Assembly: GCA_945869845.1 (NCBI GenBank)
Contig: CAMBRG010000001.1
Span: forward strand, 36,478 to 100,477
Reading direction: 5' to 3'
Source of the DNA: Opitutus sp. GAS368
GTDB lineage: Bacteria > Verrucomicrobiota > Verrucomicrobiia > Opitutales > Opitutaceae
DNA: 64,000 nt
How positions within the stretch are numbered: the stretch's first letter is position 1; every line of letters begins with the position of its first letter. The position numbers were made by a program, and so were the translations under genes. Below are positions 44,571 through 52,844 of the stretch, one piece after another. The notes under the pieces were generated by a model. It saw only the letters and a program-made list of their open reading frames with translations. It was not told where the DNA came from and did not search any database.

Positions 44571-46463
44571 TCAGGGAAGTTTCGTGACGACCGTGTAGTA
44601 GGCGCCGACTTCGTGGCCGTCGGCGGTCTGGAAGACCGGGGCGAGTTGGTGGGAACCGGCGGTGAGCGTGGTCGTGAAGGCGATGGCAGTGTCGGTGCGG
44701 CGCACGGGCGACGAAGCGAGGTCGCGTCCGCCGAGGCGCAGCGTCGCGGTGGTGGCGGGGATCGCGATGCCGGGGCGGGCGCGGAAGGCGACGCTGGCGC
44801 CGGGGACTTTTTCACCCGGGGGCAACGCGGCGGTGATCGGGTGGTTCGCCTCGACGGGCCAGCGGCGCACGCTGATTTCGTAGCGGCCGGCGGTGACGAC
44901 TTTCACGGCCCAGTGGCCGGCGTGCCGGGATTTTTCGGCGGTTGCGGCGGGCGTGGCGGACGACGCGGCGGCTTTCGCGTTTTTGCCTTGGCCGGCGTTG
45001 GTGCGCGCGGGAGCGAAACCATCGGCGACGCGGATGTGCTGCTGGTTCCACGGCGGGAGCGCTTCCTGAATCCAGTCGTGGCCGGTGAGACTCACGACGG
45101 GATGCTCGGGATGACCGAGGTAAATCTCGGTGGTCTGCGCGAAGGTCGGCTCCAGCTCGGCCCACCACGCTTCGTAGAACGCACGCATTTTAGCGGCGCG
45201 CGCGGATTGTTCGGCGAAGACGTTCCGCTGCTGGCCGGGATCGGTTTTGATATCGTAAAGTTCCTGGCCGTTGATGAGCCGCCACGGGCCGGACATGACG
45301 GCGGACTGTTTCCACTTCACCGGATCGCGCTCGCGCTGGGAATCAGTGACGAGCATGCGCTCGTGCGGCCACGCGGTGGTGTCCGCGACGGGATCGAGGA
45401 GCGGACGAATGGAACGGCCGTCGAACTTGAGGCCGGCGGGAGTGGGTGCGCCGGTGACGTCGAGGAGCGTGGGCACGATGTCGACGGCGTGGCTGAGAGT
45501 GTCGTTGACGTGCGGTTTCGTCCAACCGGCGGCGGGCCAGTGGGCGAGGAGCGGCACGCGGTGGCCGCCCTCGTATTCGCTGCCTTTTTTGCCGCGCATA
45601 CCGGCGTTGAAGATTTTTTCGCCGGTGGCGGTGCCGTTGTCGGTAGTGAAAATGAAGAGCGTGTTGTCGGCGATACCGAGCTCACGCAGGAGCGCGCGGG
45701 TGGTGCCGACGTTGTCGTCGATGTTGGTGATCATGCCGAAGAACGCGGCGAGTTCGGGGGTCTGCTGCGGATAGAGGTCGAGATAGTTTTGCGGAGCGTG
45801 AAACGGACTGTGCGGGGCGTTGAGCGAGATGTAGGCGAGGAAGGGTTTTTTGGCGGCGGCTTGCTCGCGGATGAAGCGGTGGGCCTCGGCAAAAAAAACG
45901 TCGGTGCAAAAACCCTTGGCGGCGACGACGCGGCCGCTGTGAAAATAACTGCCGTCGAAGTAGGAGTTATCCCAGAGATCGGGCGTCTGGCCAACTCCGC
46001 CGCCGCCGTGATAATAGACCTCGGTGAATCCGCGGTCCTGCGGACGGTAGGGGTAGTTGTCGCCGAGGTGCCACTTGCCGAACAGGCCGGTGGCGTAGCC
46101 GTGGGCTTTGAGCAACTGGCCGACGGTGAGCTCGTTTTCGCGCAGCATGGAGCGGCCGTTGACGGTGTGCCACACGCCGGTGCGGTTGGTCCAGTGGCCG
46201 GTGAGCAGCGCGGAGCGCGTGGGCGAGCAGGTGGGCGCGACGTGGTAGTCTTTGAGTTGCGAAGACTCGGTGGCGAGCCGGTCAAGGTGAGGCGTCTTGA
46301 CGATGGGATTGCCCGTGAAGCCGAGATCGCCGTAGCCCTGATCGTCTGTGATGACGAAGACGATGTTGGGCTTTGTCGTAGGCGCGGCTGCCGCCGCGAC
46401 GGCCGCGGAGAGGGAGAGCAGGAGGCAAAGAGAGACGGCGAAAAGGGAGCGGAGTTGGGGCAT
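44571..46463 (-). CDS. Type I sulfatase 21 with C-terminal beta domain
   Basis: 630 residues; signal peptide 1-27. D40-D41, formylglycine C79 (CSPTR), K130/H132, 'SLNAPHSPFHAP' (H218), D275-N276. 'EVYYHGGGGVGQ' (about 148-159) and 'FNAGMRGKKGSEYEGG' are shared with sulfatase 22, its direct upstream neighbour and evident duplicate. After an Ala/Lys linker ('GQGKNAKAAASSATPAA', about 495) there is an extra 120-residue beta-rich domain ('WAVKVVTAGRYEISVRRWP') like that of sulfatase 15, absent from sulfatase 22. Probably a substrate-binding accessory domain. Confidence 0.94.
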   Translation of the reverse strand: MPQLRSLFAVSLCLLLSLSAAVAAAAAPTTKPNIVFVITDDQGYGDLGFTGNPIVKTPHLDRLATESSQLKDYHVAPTCSPTRSALLTGHWTNRTGVWHTVNGRSMLRENELTVGQLLKAHGYATGLFGKWHLGDNYPYRPQDRGFTEVYYHGGGGVGQTPDLWDNSYFDGSYFHSGRVVAAKGFCTDVFFAEAHRFIREQAAAKKPFLAYISLNAPHSPFHAPQNYLDLYPQQTPELAAFFGMITNIDDNVGTTRALLRELGIADNTLFIFTTDNGTATGEKIFNAGMRGKKGSEYEGGHRVPLLAHWPAAGWTKPHVNDTLSHAVDIVPTLLDVTGAPTPAGLKFDGRSIRPLLDPVADTTAWPHERMLVTDSQRERDPVKWKQSAVMSGPWRLINGQELYDIKTDPGQQRNVFAEQSARAAKMRAFYEAWWAELEPTFAQTTEIYLGHPEHPVVSLTGHDWIQEALPPWNQQHIRVADGFAPARTNAGQGKNAKAAASSATPAATAEKSRHAGHWAVKVVTAGRYEISVRRWPVEANHPITAALPPGEKVPGASVAFRARPGIAIPATTATLRLGGRDLASSPVRRTDTAIAFTTTLTAGSHQLAPVFQTADGHEVGAYYTVVTKLP

Positions 46464-46508
46464 GGGGAAAACGGGAGTAACGGGTGGGCGCGCTCGCGGC
46501 TGGGGGGG

Positions 46509-48044
46509 TTATTGTTTTTTCTTGCCGGCTTTCGGCACGCCAAAGGTAAGTGCGCCCTTGGGGTCCATCTTTGCGAGGGCTTCGGGCGTCGGGCTGCCGC
46601 CGAACTGGCGGTAGTAGATTTCCTGGAAGGGATTGATCGCTGGCCCCATCGCTTTTTCGTTCACCATTAGTGGTAGGCACTCGGACCACCACTGGTCAAA
46701 CGCGGCGCTGAGCTCCTTCGCCACTTTGGGGTGCTGCGCGATGACGTTGTTCTTTTGGGCGTAGTCGACGCTGAGGTCGAAGAGCTGCCAATTCGGGGTG
46801 CGGCCGCCGTTCTCGCTGACCATCGCCCAACGCGTGTTGCGCACGGCGGCCACTTTGAACTTGGCCTCATTGGGATCGCTGAGTTTCGGCCAGCGGCCTT
46901 GGTGCGTGAATTGGTAGCGGTCGGGCAATTTTGCGGCGGGATTCTGGAGCACGGGCACGAGGCTGCGGCCTTCGATTTGGGCCTGCGCGACGGCGGCGGG
47001 AACCTTGGCGCCGGCGATGGCGGCGATCGTGGGGAAAAAATCGATGTGGGCGGCGAGCACGCCGCAATCGGCGGGTGAGAGCGTGCCGGGCCAGCGCCAG
47101 AACGAACTCGCGCGCGTGCCGCCGAGCCAGGCGGTGCCCTTTTGCCCGCGCATATCGGCGTTGAATACCTTCACGCCGGCGGTGCCGCCGTTGTCGTTCA
47201 TGAAGATGACGAGGGTGTTTTGGGCGATGCCCCACTCGTCGAGTTTGGCGAGGAGCCGGCCGATGTTTTGGTCGATATTATGGATCATGCCGAAGAAGTT
47301 TTCGGTGGCGGGCTCGAGGCCCTTGCCTGCGTAGAGCGCGCGGTCCTCAGGACGGGCGATGTAGGGGCCGTGGGGGGTGTTGGACGGGATGTAGGCGAAG
47401 AAAGGTTTTTTCGCGCGGCGCTGGGCGTCGATCCACTGCGTGGCCTGGGCGTAGAAGAGATCGGTGCAGTAGCCCGATGTTTTCTCGAACTTTCCGTTGT
47501 GGAGCAGGGTGGGATTAAAATACGTGTTGCCGGGAGCATCGCCGCAGGAGCCGGGATAAATCTGACCGATGCCGCCGCCGCCGTGGATGTAGACCTCGTC
47601 GAAGCCGCGGCTTTCGGGTCGATACTCCGCTTCGTCGCCGAGGTGCCACTTGCCGAAAATCCCCGTGGTGTAACCGGCCGACTGCAGCACCTGCGGCAGC
47701 GTGGTGGCGGCGAGGGTCATACGCTCGCGTTCGAGAATCGTGTGGGTGATGCCGTTCTTGAATTCGTGGCGACCGGTGAAGAGAGCGCTGCGCGTCGGCG
47801 AGCACGTGGGGCTGACATGGAAATCGGTGAAACGCACGCCCTCGGCGCGGAGCCGGTCGAGGTTAGGAGTTTTCAGGATGGGATTTCCGTGGGCGGAGAT
47901 GTCGCCGTAGCCCTGATCGTCGGTGAGAATGAAAAGGATGTTCGGCTGGGCCCCGGCGATGGGTTTGGCGGGAGCGGCGGCTGTGGCCGAGACGGAGAGA
48001 AGGAGAGACAGAGCGACGGAGAGAACGGAGCGGAGGGGATTCAT
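46509..48044 (-). CDS. Type I sulfatase 22, Lys-rich tail
   Basis: 511 residues; signal peptide 1-24. D42-D43, formylglycine C81 (CSPTR), K132/H134, 'PSNTPHGPYIA' (H225), D284-N285 ('MNDNGG'). The glycine-rich 'EVYIHGGGGIGQ' loop and 'CTDLFYAQA' mark the same subfamily as sulfatase 21. The lid reads 'MRGQKGTAWLGGTRASS', where most others have YEGG. C-terminus 'PKAGKKKQ'. It lies directly downstream of the TonB-dependent receptor at 48087 (42-base gap), so the two are probably co-expressed. Confidence 0.94.
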   Translation of the reverse strand: MNPLRSVLSVALSLLLSVSATAAAPAKPIAGAQPNILFILTDDQGYGDISAHGNPILKTPNLDRLRAEGVRFTDFHVSPTCSPTRSALFTGRHEFKNGITHTILERERMTLAATTLPQVLQSAGYTTGIFGKWHLGDEAEYRPESRGFDEVYIHGGGGIGQIYPGSCGDAPGNTYFNPTLLHNGKFEKTSGYCTDLFYAQATQWIDAQRRAKKPFFAYIPSNTPHGPYIARPEDRALYAGKGLEPATENFFGMIHNIDQNIGRLLAKLDEWGIAQNTLVIFMNDNGGTAGVKVFNADMRGQKGTAWLGGTRASSFWRWPGTLSPADCGVLAAHIDFFPTIAAIAGAKVPAAVAQAQIEGRSLVPVLQNPAAKLPDRYQFTHQGRWPKLSDPNEAKFKVAAVRNTRWAMVSENGGRTPNWQLFDLSVDYAQKNNVIAQHPKVAKELSAAFDQWWSECLPLMVNEKAMGPAINPFQEIYYRQFGGSPTPEALAKMDPKGALTFGVPKAGKKKQ

Positions 48045-48086
48045 AGGAGGAGAAGATTTGTGGTCCGGAGGCGGGGAGGATGCGGC

Positions 48087-51000
48087 TCAGAACGTGCCTT
48101 TGAGGCCGAAGGTCCACAGTGACCCGAAGTCGAGGCGCGAGCGGAATTGCGCGTGCGCGGGTGTGTTCGGTCCGGAGATTTCGGTGTCCTCGGTGGCGTC
48201 GCCGATGTTGCGTAGATTGGTGAAGAGCGCGATCCGCCGCGTGATCGAGTATTCGGCGGAGACGTCGATGTAGAGGCGCTTGGAGCCCCAATTGTAGGTG
48301 CCCGGTTCGATGCTCGGACCGGTGGCGACGATGCCTCGGCGCTGGCGGCCGCGATAGTTCCAGTTGATGCGGAGATTGTAGTTCGGTCGCGTGAGGCTCA
48401 CGCCCCAGCTGCCGCTGCGCGGAATGTAGCCAGCGAAATTGGCGGTTGCGGTGTCATCGCCGGTGACGCGTTGCGCACTGGCATTGGCGAAGACCTGCAC
48501 GCCGCGCGCCCACGACGGCAGACCGGTGAGCGCCTGCTTGTAGCTGAAGTCGATGCCGGTGAGGCGGACTTTACCGGGGAGATTATACTGGGTCGTGACG
48601 TCGAATTTTTTGTAGAGCGCGGGATCGAGGCCGTAGAGATTGAGGAACTCGGGGGTCGCGTCGAAGACAGTGCCGCCGAAGAAATTTGTGATGTCGCGGC
48701 GAAAACCGCCGACGGAAATCTGGCCGACGCCCGCGAAATAATATTCGAAGCGCGCGTTGGTGGTCTCCGCGCTCCACGCCTTGATGCCAGCGTTGTTGAC
48801 GACGATGCGGTTGGCGGGATTGGACGCATCGCTGTCGGGATCGGGGAGGGTGAGGCCGCCGGCGTATTGGTTCAGGTTGGGCCGGCCGACGGAGGAATAA
48901 CGCGCGGCGCGGACGATGAGATTTTCCCGGAGGTTGAAGGAGGCGTTGAGGCTGGGGAAGAGGCGGAGGTATTCCTTTTCGACTTGGGTGCCTCGTTGCA
49001 GAAACGTGAGCTGGGAGACGGCGAGGGCGTTCGTCGTGGGGAATAGGAGGAGCGGCGTGCCGTTGGCGGCTCGGAGCACCCGTCCGCTGGCGTCGCGCTG
49101 ATAGTTGCGCGTGGCGTCGGTGAGCGGACCGTCGGCCTCGATGTTGGTCTGCTCGGCGCGGAGGCCACCGACGAGTTTGAGGCGGCGCTCGAACAACGCG
49201 ACATCACCGCGCAGGAACGCGGACGATACGGCTTCCTCGGTGTGCTTGGAGTTGGTGACGGCGGCGCGGTAGCGGGCGTTTTCGTCGAAAGTGAGATGGG
49301 TGGGGTTGGCGCGATAGTAGTCGAGCAGCCGGCTGGTGCCGACCCATTGGATGCTCGGGAAACCGTAGGGATGGGCGCGCTCGGACAATTCGGGCGCCCA
49401 GAACGGCGCCGCCGCGTCATCGCTGCCGATGGGAGTCGTGCTGGCGCGGCCGTCTCGGCCGACGAAACTGTAGGTGCGGTTGTCGTCCGCGCGGAGATCA
49501 CGCACGCCTTCGCGGCGGTCGAGCCCGGCCTTGAGGGTGACGGGCACGCGCCACAGGAAGTCGCGCTGCACGTTGGCGAAGAGGGTGCGTTGCTGGTCGT
49601 TATTTTCGGGCTGGCCGCTGCCGGCGCCGGTCACCGCGTAGTGGTTGAGGCTGTACGGATCGAGCGGGGTGCCGGTCGCACCATCGGTCACGGTGATGCG
49701 ATTAGGCCGCAGGTAGAAAATATCGTCGAAGGCCACGGTCACGCCCGTGCGCCGCGCGCTGGTGTTGGCAAAGTAGCCACGCTCGAGATCGCCGCCGTTG
49801 TAGCGGGCGCGAGAATAGCCGGCGCCGGCCTCGGCTTTCCACACCGGTCCGTCGTGCCGCCAGCGGAGCGTGGGCAGGTAGGTTTGGTTTTTGCGGTAGC
49901 CGCCGGCGTTGCCACTGACGAGGTCGCCCAAGGCCGTGGTGCCGCGGGTCGAGAAGGGCGTGAAGTTCCCGGGCAGCACGCCGCCGACATTGAAGGTGAG
50001 GGTCTGGCTCAGATAATCCTCCTCGAAGCGTGACGCTTGGACCGAGAGCGAAAGCGTGTCGTAGCGAGCGAATTTGAAATCGAGCGTGGCGGCGAGGGAG
50101 TGGCGGGTGGTTTCCTTGAGGCCACCGCGCACAGCGAAGGTGGATAGGTAGGGTTGATCGGGTGTGGTGTGAGGAAAGGTGGTGCCATTGGTGACCGTCC
50201 CGGCTCCGCGCCACGTGTTGGTGACCTGATCTTGGCCCGCGAACTGGCTCGTGCGGCCACCTGAAAGCGTGAAGCCGAAGCGCTTGTTTATCGGCACCAC
50301 CCACGAGAAGTCGAAGCCTGGGGGCGCCTTGGTCCGGCGATCCTCGCGCGGACCGGGGGTGGCGTGGAGCTCCTTGCGATGGTCGCGCATCATCACGTAG
50401 ACGCTGCCATTGAAGACCGGCCGCGAGCGCTCGAAGGCGCTGCGCGGAATCATGTTTACCGAGCCGGCGAGGGCTGCGCCGGAGGTGTCGGGGGTCGGCG
50501 AGAAGGAAACCTCAACGCGCGAGATGCCGTTGATGGAAACCATGTCGACGGCGGAGGCGCGGGAAATGCCGCTGATCGCGGTGGCGAGGCTGAAGCCGTC
50601 GAGCGTGACGGGGACGTTGTCGGCGGGCGCGCCGTTGATGGAGATCTCGCGGGCGTTGCCGCCGGCGTAGTCCATCGTGACGCCGGGCAAGAATTTCAAA
50701 AATTCGCCCACGTGCCCTTCGGCGACGGTGCCGAACTCATCGGTGGCCACGACGGTCTTTAGGTTGGAGGCGAAACGCTGTTCGTTAATCGCGATGGCGG
50801 AGGCCTCCATTTCCTTGGAGGTGGATACAACGAATGTGGCGAGCTTCACGCGGTCCGCTGTTGGGTTGCTCTGCCCGGCGGCCGTGAGCGTGACGTCGTG
50901 GAGGGCGGATTGCCCGGCGGCGACGGCGACGGAAGTGGTGACGGGCGTCATGCCGGTGTAGAAGAGTTTCACCCGCGCCGTGCCGACGGGGACGCTCTCG

Positions 51001-51230
51001 ATGCGGTAGGCGCCCGCGGCATCGGTGAAGGTTTCGAGCGAGGTGCCTTCGACGGTGACGCGGACGCGTTTCAGGAAATTATCCGTGCCAGCGGCCAAGA
51101 CCCGACCGGAGATCGAGCCGGTGGCGTTGGCGGAGGTCTGCGCCGAGCCGACGGAGACGGTCGCGGCGACGGCGGAGAGTGAGAGAAGGAGGGAAAGAGA
51201 GAGGCAGCGAAGAGGGCGCGGTAGGGGCAT
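48087..51230 (-). CDS. TonB-dependent outer-membrane receptor with carboxypeptidase-regulatory-like N-domain
   Basis: ATG at 51228-51230 chosen (signal 'MPLPRPLRCLSLSLLLSLS'). 1047 residues. About residues 37-118 are a carboxypeptidase-regulatory-like/CNA-type beta domain ('GSISGRVLAAGTDNFLKRVRVTVEG' type). A TonB-box-like segment 'VKLATFVVSTSKE' follows at 128-140. The plug spans about 145-270 ('ISINGAPADNVPVTLDGF'), then the barrel, ending in '..LWTFGLKGTF' with terminal Phe. It imports a ligand, probably an oligosaccharide given the neighbours, across the outer membrane using TonB energy. There is no SusD gene beside it. Flanked by sulfatases 23 and 22. Confidence 0.93.
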   Translation of the reverse strand: MPLPRPLRCLSLSLLLSLSAVAATVSVGSAQTSANATGSISGRVLAAGTDNFLKRVRVTVEGTSLETFTDAAGAYRIESVPVGTARVKLFYTGMTPVTTSVAVAAGQSALHDVTLTAAGQSNPTADRVKLATFVVSTSKEMEASAIAINEQRFASNLKTVVATDEFGTVAEGHVGEFLKFLPGVTMDYAGGNAREISINGAPADNVPVTLDGFSLATAISGISRASAVDMVSINGISRVEVSFSPTPDTSGAALAGSVNMIPRSAFERSRPVFNGSVYVMMRDHRKELHATPGPREDRRTKAPPGFDFSWVVPINKRFGFTLSGGRTSQFAGQDQVTNTWRGAGTVTNGTTFPHTTPDQPYLSTFAVRGGLKETTRHSLAATLDFKFARYDTLSLSVQASRFEEDYLSQTLTFNVGGVLPGNFTPFSTRGTTALGDLVSGNAGGYRKNQTYLPTLRWRHDGPVWKAEAGAGYSRARYNGGDLERGYFANTSARRTGVTVAFDDIFYLRPNRITVTDGATGTPLDPYSLNHYAVTGAGSGQPENNDQQRTLFANVQRDFLWRVPVTLKAGLDRREGVRDLRADDNRTYSFVGRDGRASTTPIGSDDAAAPFWAPELSERAHPYGFPSIQWVGTSRLLDYYRANPTHLTFDENARYRAAVTNSKHTEEAVSSAFLRGDVALFERRLKLVGGLRAEQTNIEADGPLTDATRNYQRDASGRVLRAANGTPLLLFPTTNALAVSQLTFLQRGTQVEKEYLRLFPSLNASFNLRENLIVRAARYSSVGRPNLNQYAGGLTLPDPDSDASNPANRIVVNNAGIKAWSAETTNARFEYYFAGVGQISVGGFRRDITNFFGGTVFDATPEFLNLYGLDPALYKKFDVTTQYNLPGKVRLTGIDFSYKQALTGLPSWARGVQVFANASAQRVTGDDTATANFAGYIPRSGSWGVSLTRPNYNLRINWNYRGRQRRGIVATGPSIEPGTYNWGSKRLYIDVSAEYSITRRIALFTNLRNIGDATEDTEISGPNTPAHAQFRSRLDFGSLWTFGLKGTF

Positions 51231-51277
51231 GGGGGAGGGTGGGAAGGTTGAGGCCGGGGCGAGGACGCCTGAGAGCA

Positions 51278-52822
51278 TCAGTTTGGCGCGCTTTTCTTCG
51301 CCGCAGGGGCGGGGGGCTGACGCGGCGGGGTCAGGCCGTCTTGGGGTTGGTTCCAGAGGCGCCACGGGTCGTCGAGGCGGCGCATCTCGGCCAGAAGTAA
51401 GGCCTCCATTTCGGCGAGCTTGGCGGCGTGGCGGGGATCGGCGGCGAGGTTGCGCTGGTGCGCGGCGGGTTTGACGCCGGTGAGCGCGACGACCGCGGGG
51501 TCGTGGTGCTGCTCGAGAAATTCGTGCGGGTTCTCCCGGAGGTTGAAAAGCTGGGTCTCCCGCACACTGCCGCCGAGCACGTCGAATTTGACCAGCTTCC
51601 AGTCGCCGTGCTTGACGCTGCGCAGGCCGGGCTTGGTACCGCCGTTGTAGACGCCGTAGAGCGTGTCTCGCAGGATGGGTAGCTTGCCTTCGAGCACGGG
51701 GCGGAGGCTGAGGCCTTCGTTGCTCGCGGGGGCAGCGATGCCAGCGAAATCGCAGAGGGTGGCGAGCACATCGCCTAAGTAGGCGTTACCCTCGGCGCGC
51801 GTGCCGGGTGTGATACCGGGGCCCTTCGCGATAAAAGGAACGCGCCAGGTGTGCTGGTAGAGATTTTGTTTCCCCTGCAGCCCATGCCGTCCGATGGCCA
51901 TGCCGTGATCGGCCGTGTAGACGATGTAGGTATGGTCGAGCTCGCCCATGGCTTCGAGTTTGGCGAGGACGCGCCCGATCTCGACGTCGATGGCTTCGGA
52001 GCAGGCGAACTGCCGGCCGATTTCGTTGCGGATCGTGCGCTCGTCGCGCCGCTCCCAGACGCCGCTCACCGCGACCTCATCGCGCAGGTCGGGATGGCCG
52101 TGCGCAAAGGGATGGGTGGGCAGGTAGTTCTCGGGCAACGCCGGTTGCCTGGGGTGGGCGGGCGGGGGCGTGGTGCGATCGGTGTGATTGGTCGCGCCGT
52201 ATTTCGCGAGCAGCTCGGGCTTACCGTCGCGGGTGTCGTGCGGATGGGAGAAACCGAAATGGATCAGAAACGGCCTGCGGTTCGCCGCGGGCGTGCGGTC
52301 GCGCTGCGCGAGATACGCGAGCACCTGTTCGCCGTGCCAGGCGCTGCCGGTCTCGTCGGTGCCGCCGCGTTTGTTGGCATCCTTGCGCACGGTGAAGAGC
52401 TTGTTCGCGGCCTCGTAGCTGTTGCCCATTTTGCAGGTGCGCATGGTGTCGTAGCCGGCGCGATTGAAGACGGCGGGGATCGTCTGCTGCGCAATATCGG
52501 GCGGACAGGTCGCGGACCCGGGACCGATCGGCAGGTGCCAGACGGAGCGCCCGCTCATGATCATGTGCCGGGATGGCGTGCAGACTGCGCCGTTGAACGA
52601 GCCCATGTGATACGCGCCATCGAGCACCATGCCCTGCGCGGCGAGGCGATCGAGGTGGGGCGAGTGCAGGGCGGACTTCGGATTGTAAACCTTCAGATCG
52701 AACGGCGACTGATCGTCGACGAGGATGAAGAGGATGTTGGGCCGGCGTGGCTCCGCCGCAGCGGCGGAGAGGGAGAGAAGGAGGGAAAGAGAGAGGGAGA
52801 GAAGGGAGCGGATGGGGAACAT
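51278..52822 (-). CDS. Type I sulfatase 23
   Basis: ATG at 52820-52822 chosen (signal 'MFPIRSLLSLSLSLLLSLSA'). 514 residues. D36-D37 ('VDDQSPFDLKVYN'), formylglycine C81 (CTPSR) followed by 'HMIMSGRSVWHLP', K131 in 'TCKMGNSYE' (not GKWH), 'GFSHPHDTRDG' (about 190-200), D305-H306 and 'QGKQNLYQHTWRVP'. These features mark a less common, choline-sulfatase/iduronate-sulfatase-proximal branch. It sits between the receptor at 48087 and the esterase fusion. End 'PAAKKSAPN'. Confidence 0.93.
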   Translation of the reverse strand: MFPIRSLLSLSLSLLLSLSAAAAEPRRPNILFILVDDQSPFDLKVYNPKSALHSPHLDRLAAQGMVLDGAYHMGSFNGAVCTPSRHMIMSGRSVWHLPIGPGSATCPPDIAQQTIPAVFNRAGYDTMRTCKMGNSYEAANKLFTVRKDANKRGGTDETGSAWHGEQVLAYLAQRDRTPAANRRPFLIHFGFSHPHDTRDGKPELLAKYGATNHTDRTTPPPAHPRQPALPENYLPTHPFAHGHPDLRDEVAVSGVWERRDERTIRNEIGRQFACSEAIDVEIGRVLAKLEAMGELDHTYIVYTADHGMAIGRHGLQGKQNLYQHTWRVPFIAKGPGITPGTRAEGNAYLGDVLATLCDFAGIAAPASNEGLSLRPVLEGKLPILRDTLYGVYNGGTKPGLRSVKHGDWKLVKFDVLGGSVRETQLFNLRENPHEFLEQHHDPAVVALTGVKPAAHQRNLAADPRHAAKLAEMEALLLAEMRRLDDPWRLWNQPQDGLTPPRQPPAPAAKKSAPN

Positions 52823-52844
52823 AGAAAACGGCGGTAACGGTGGA

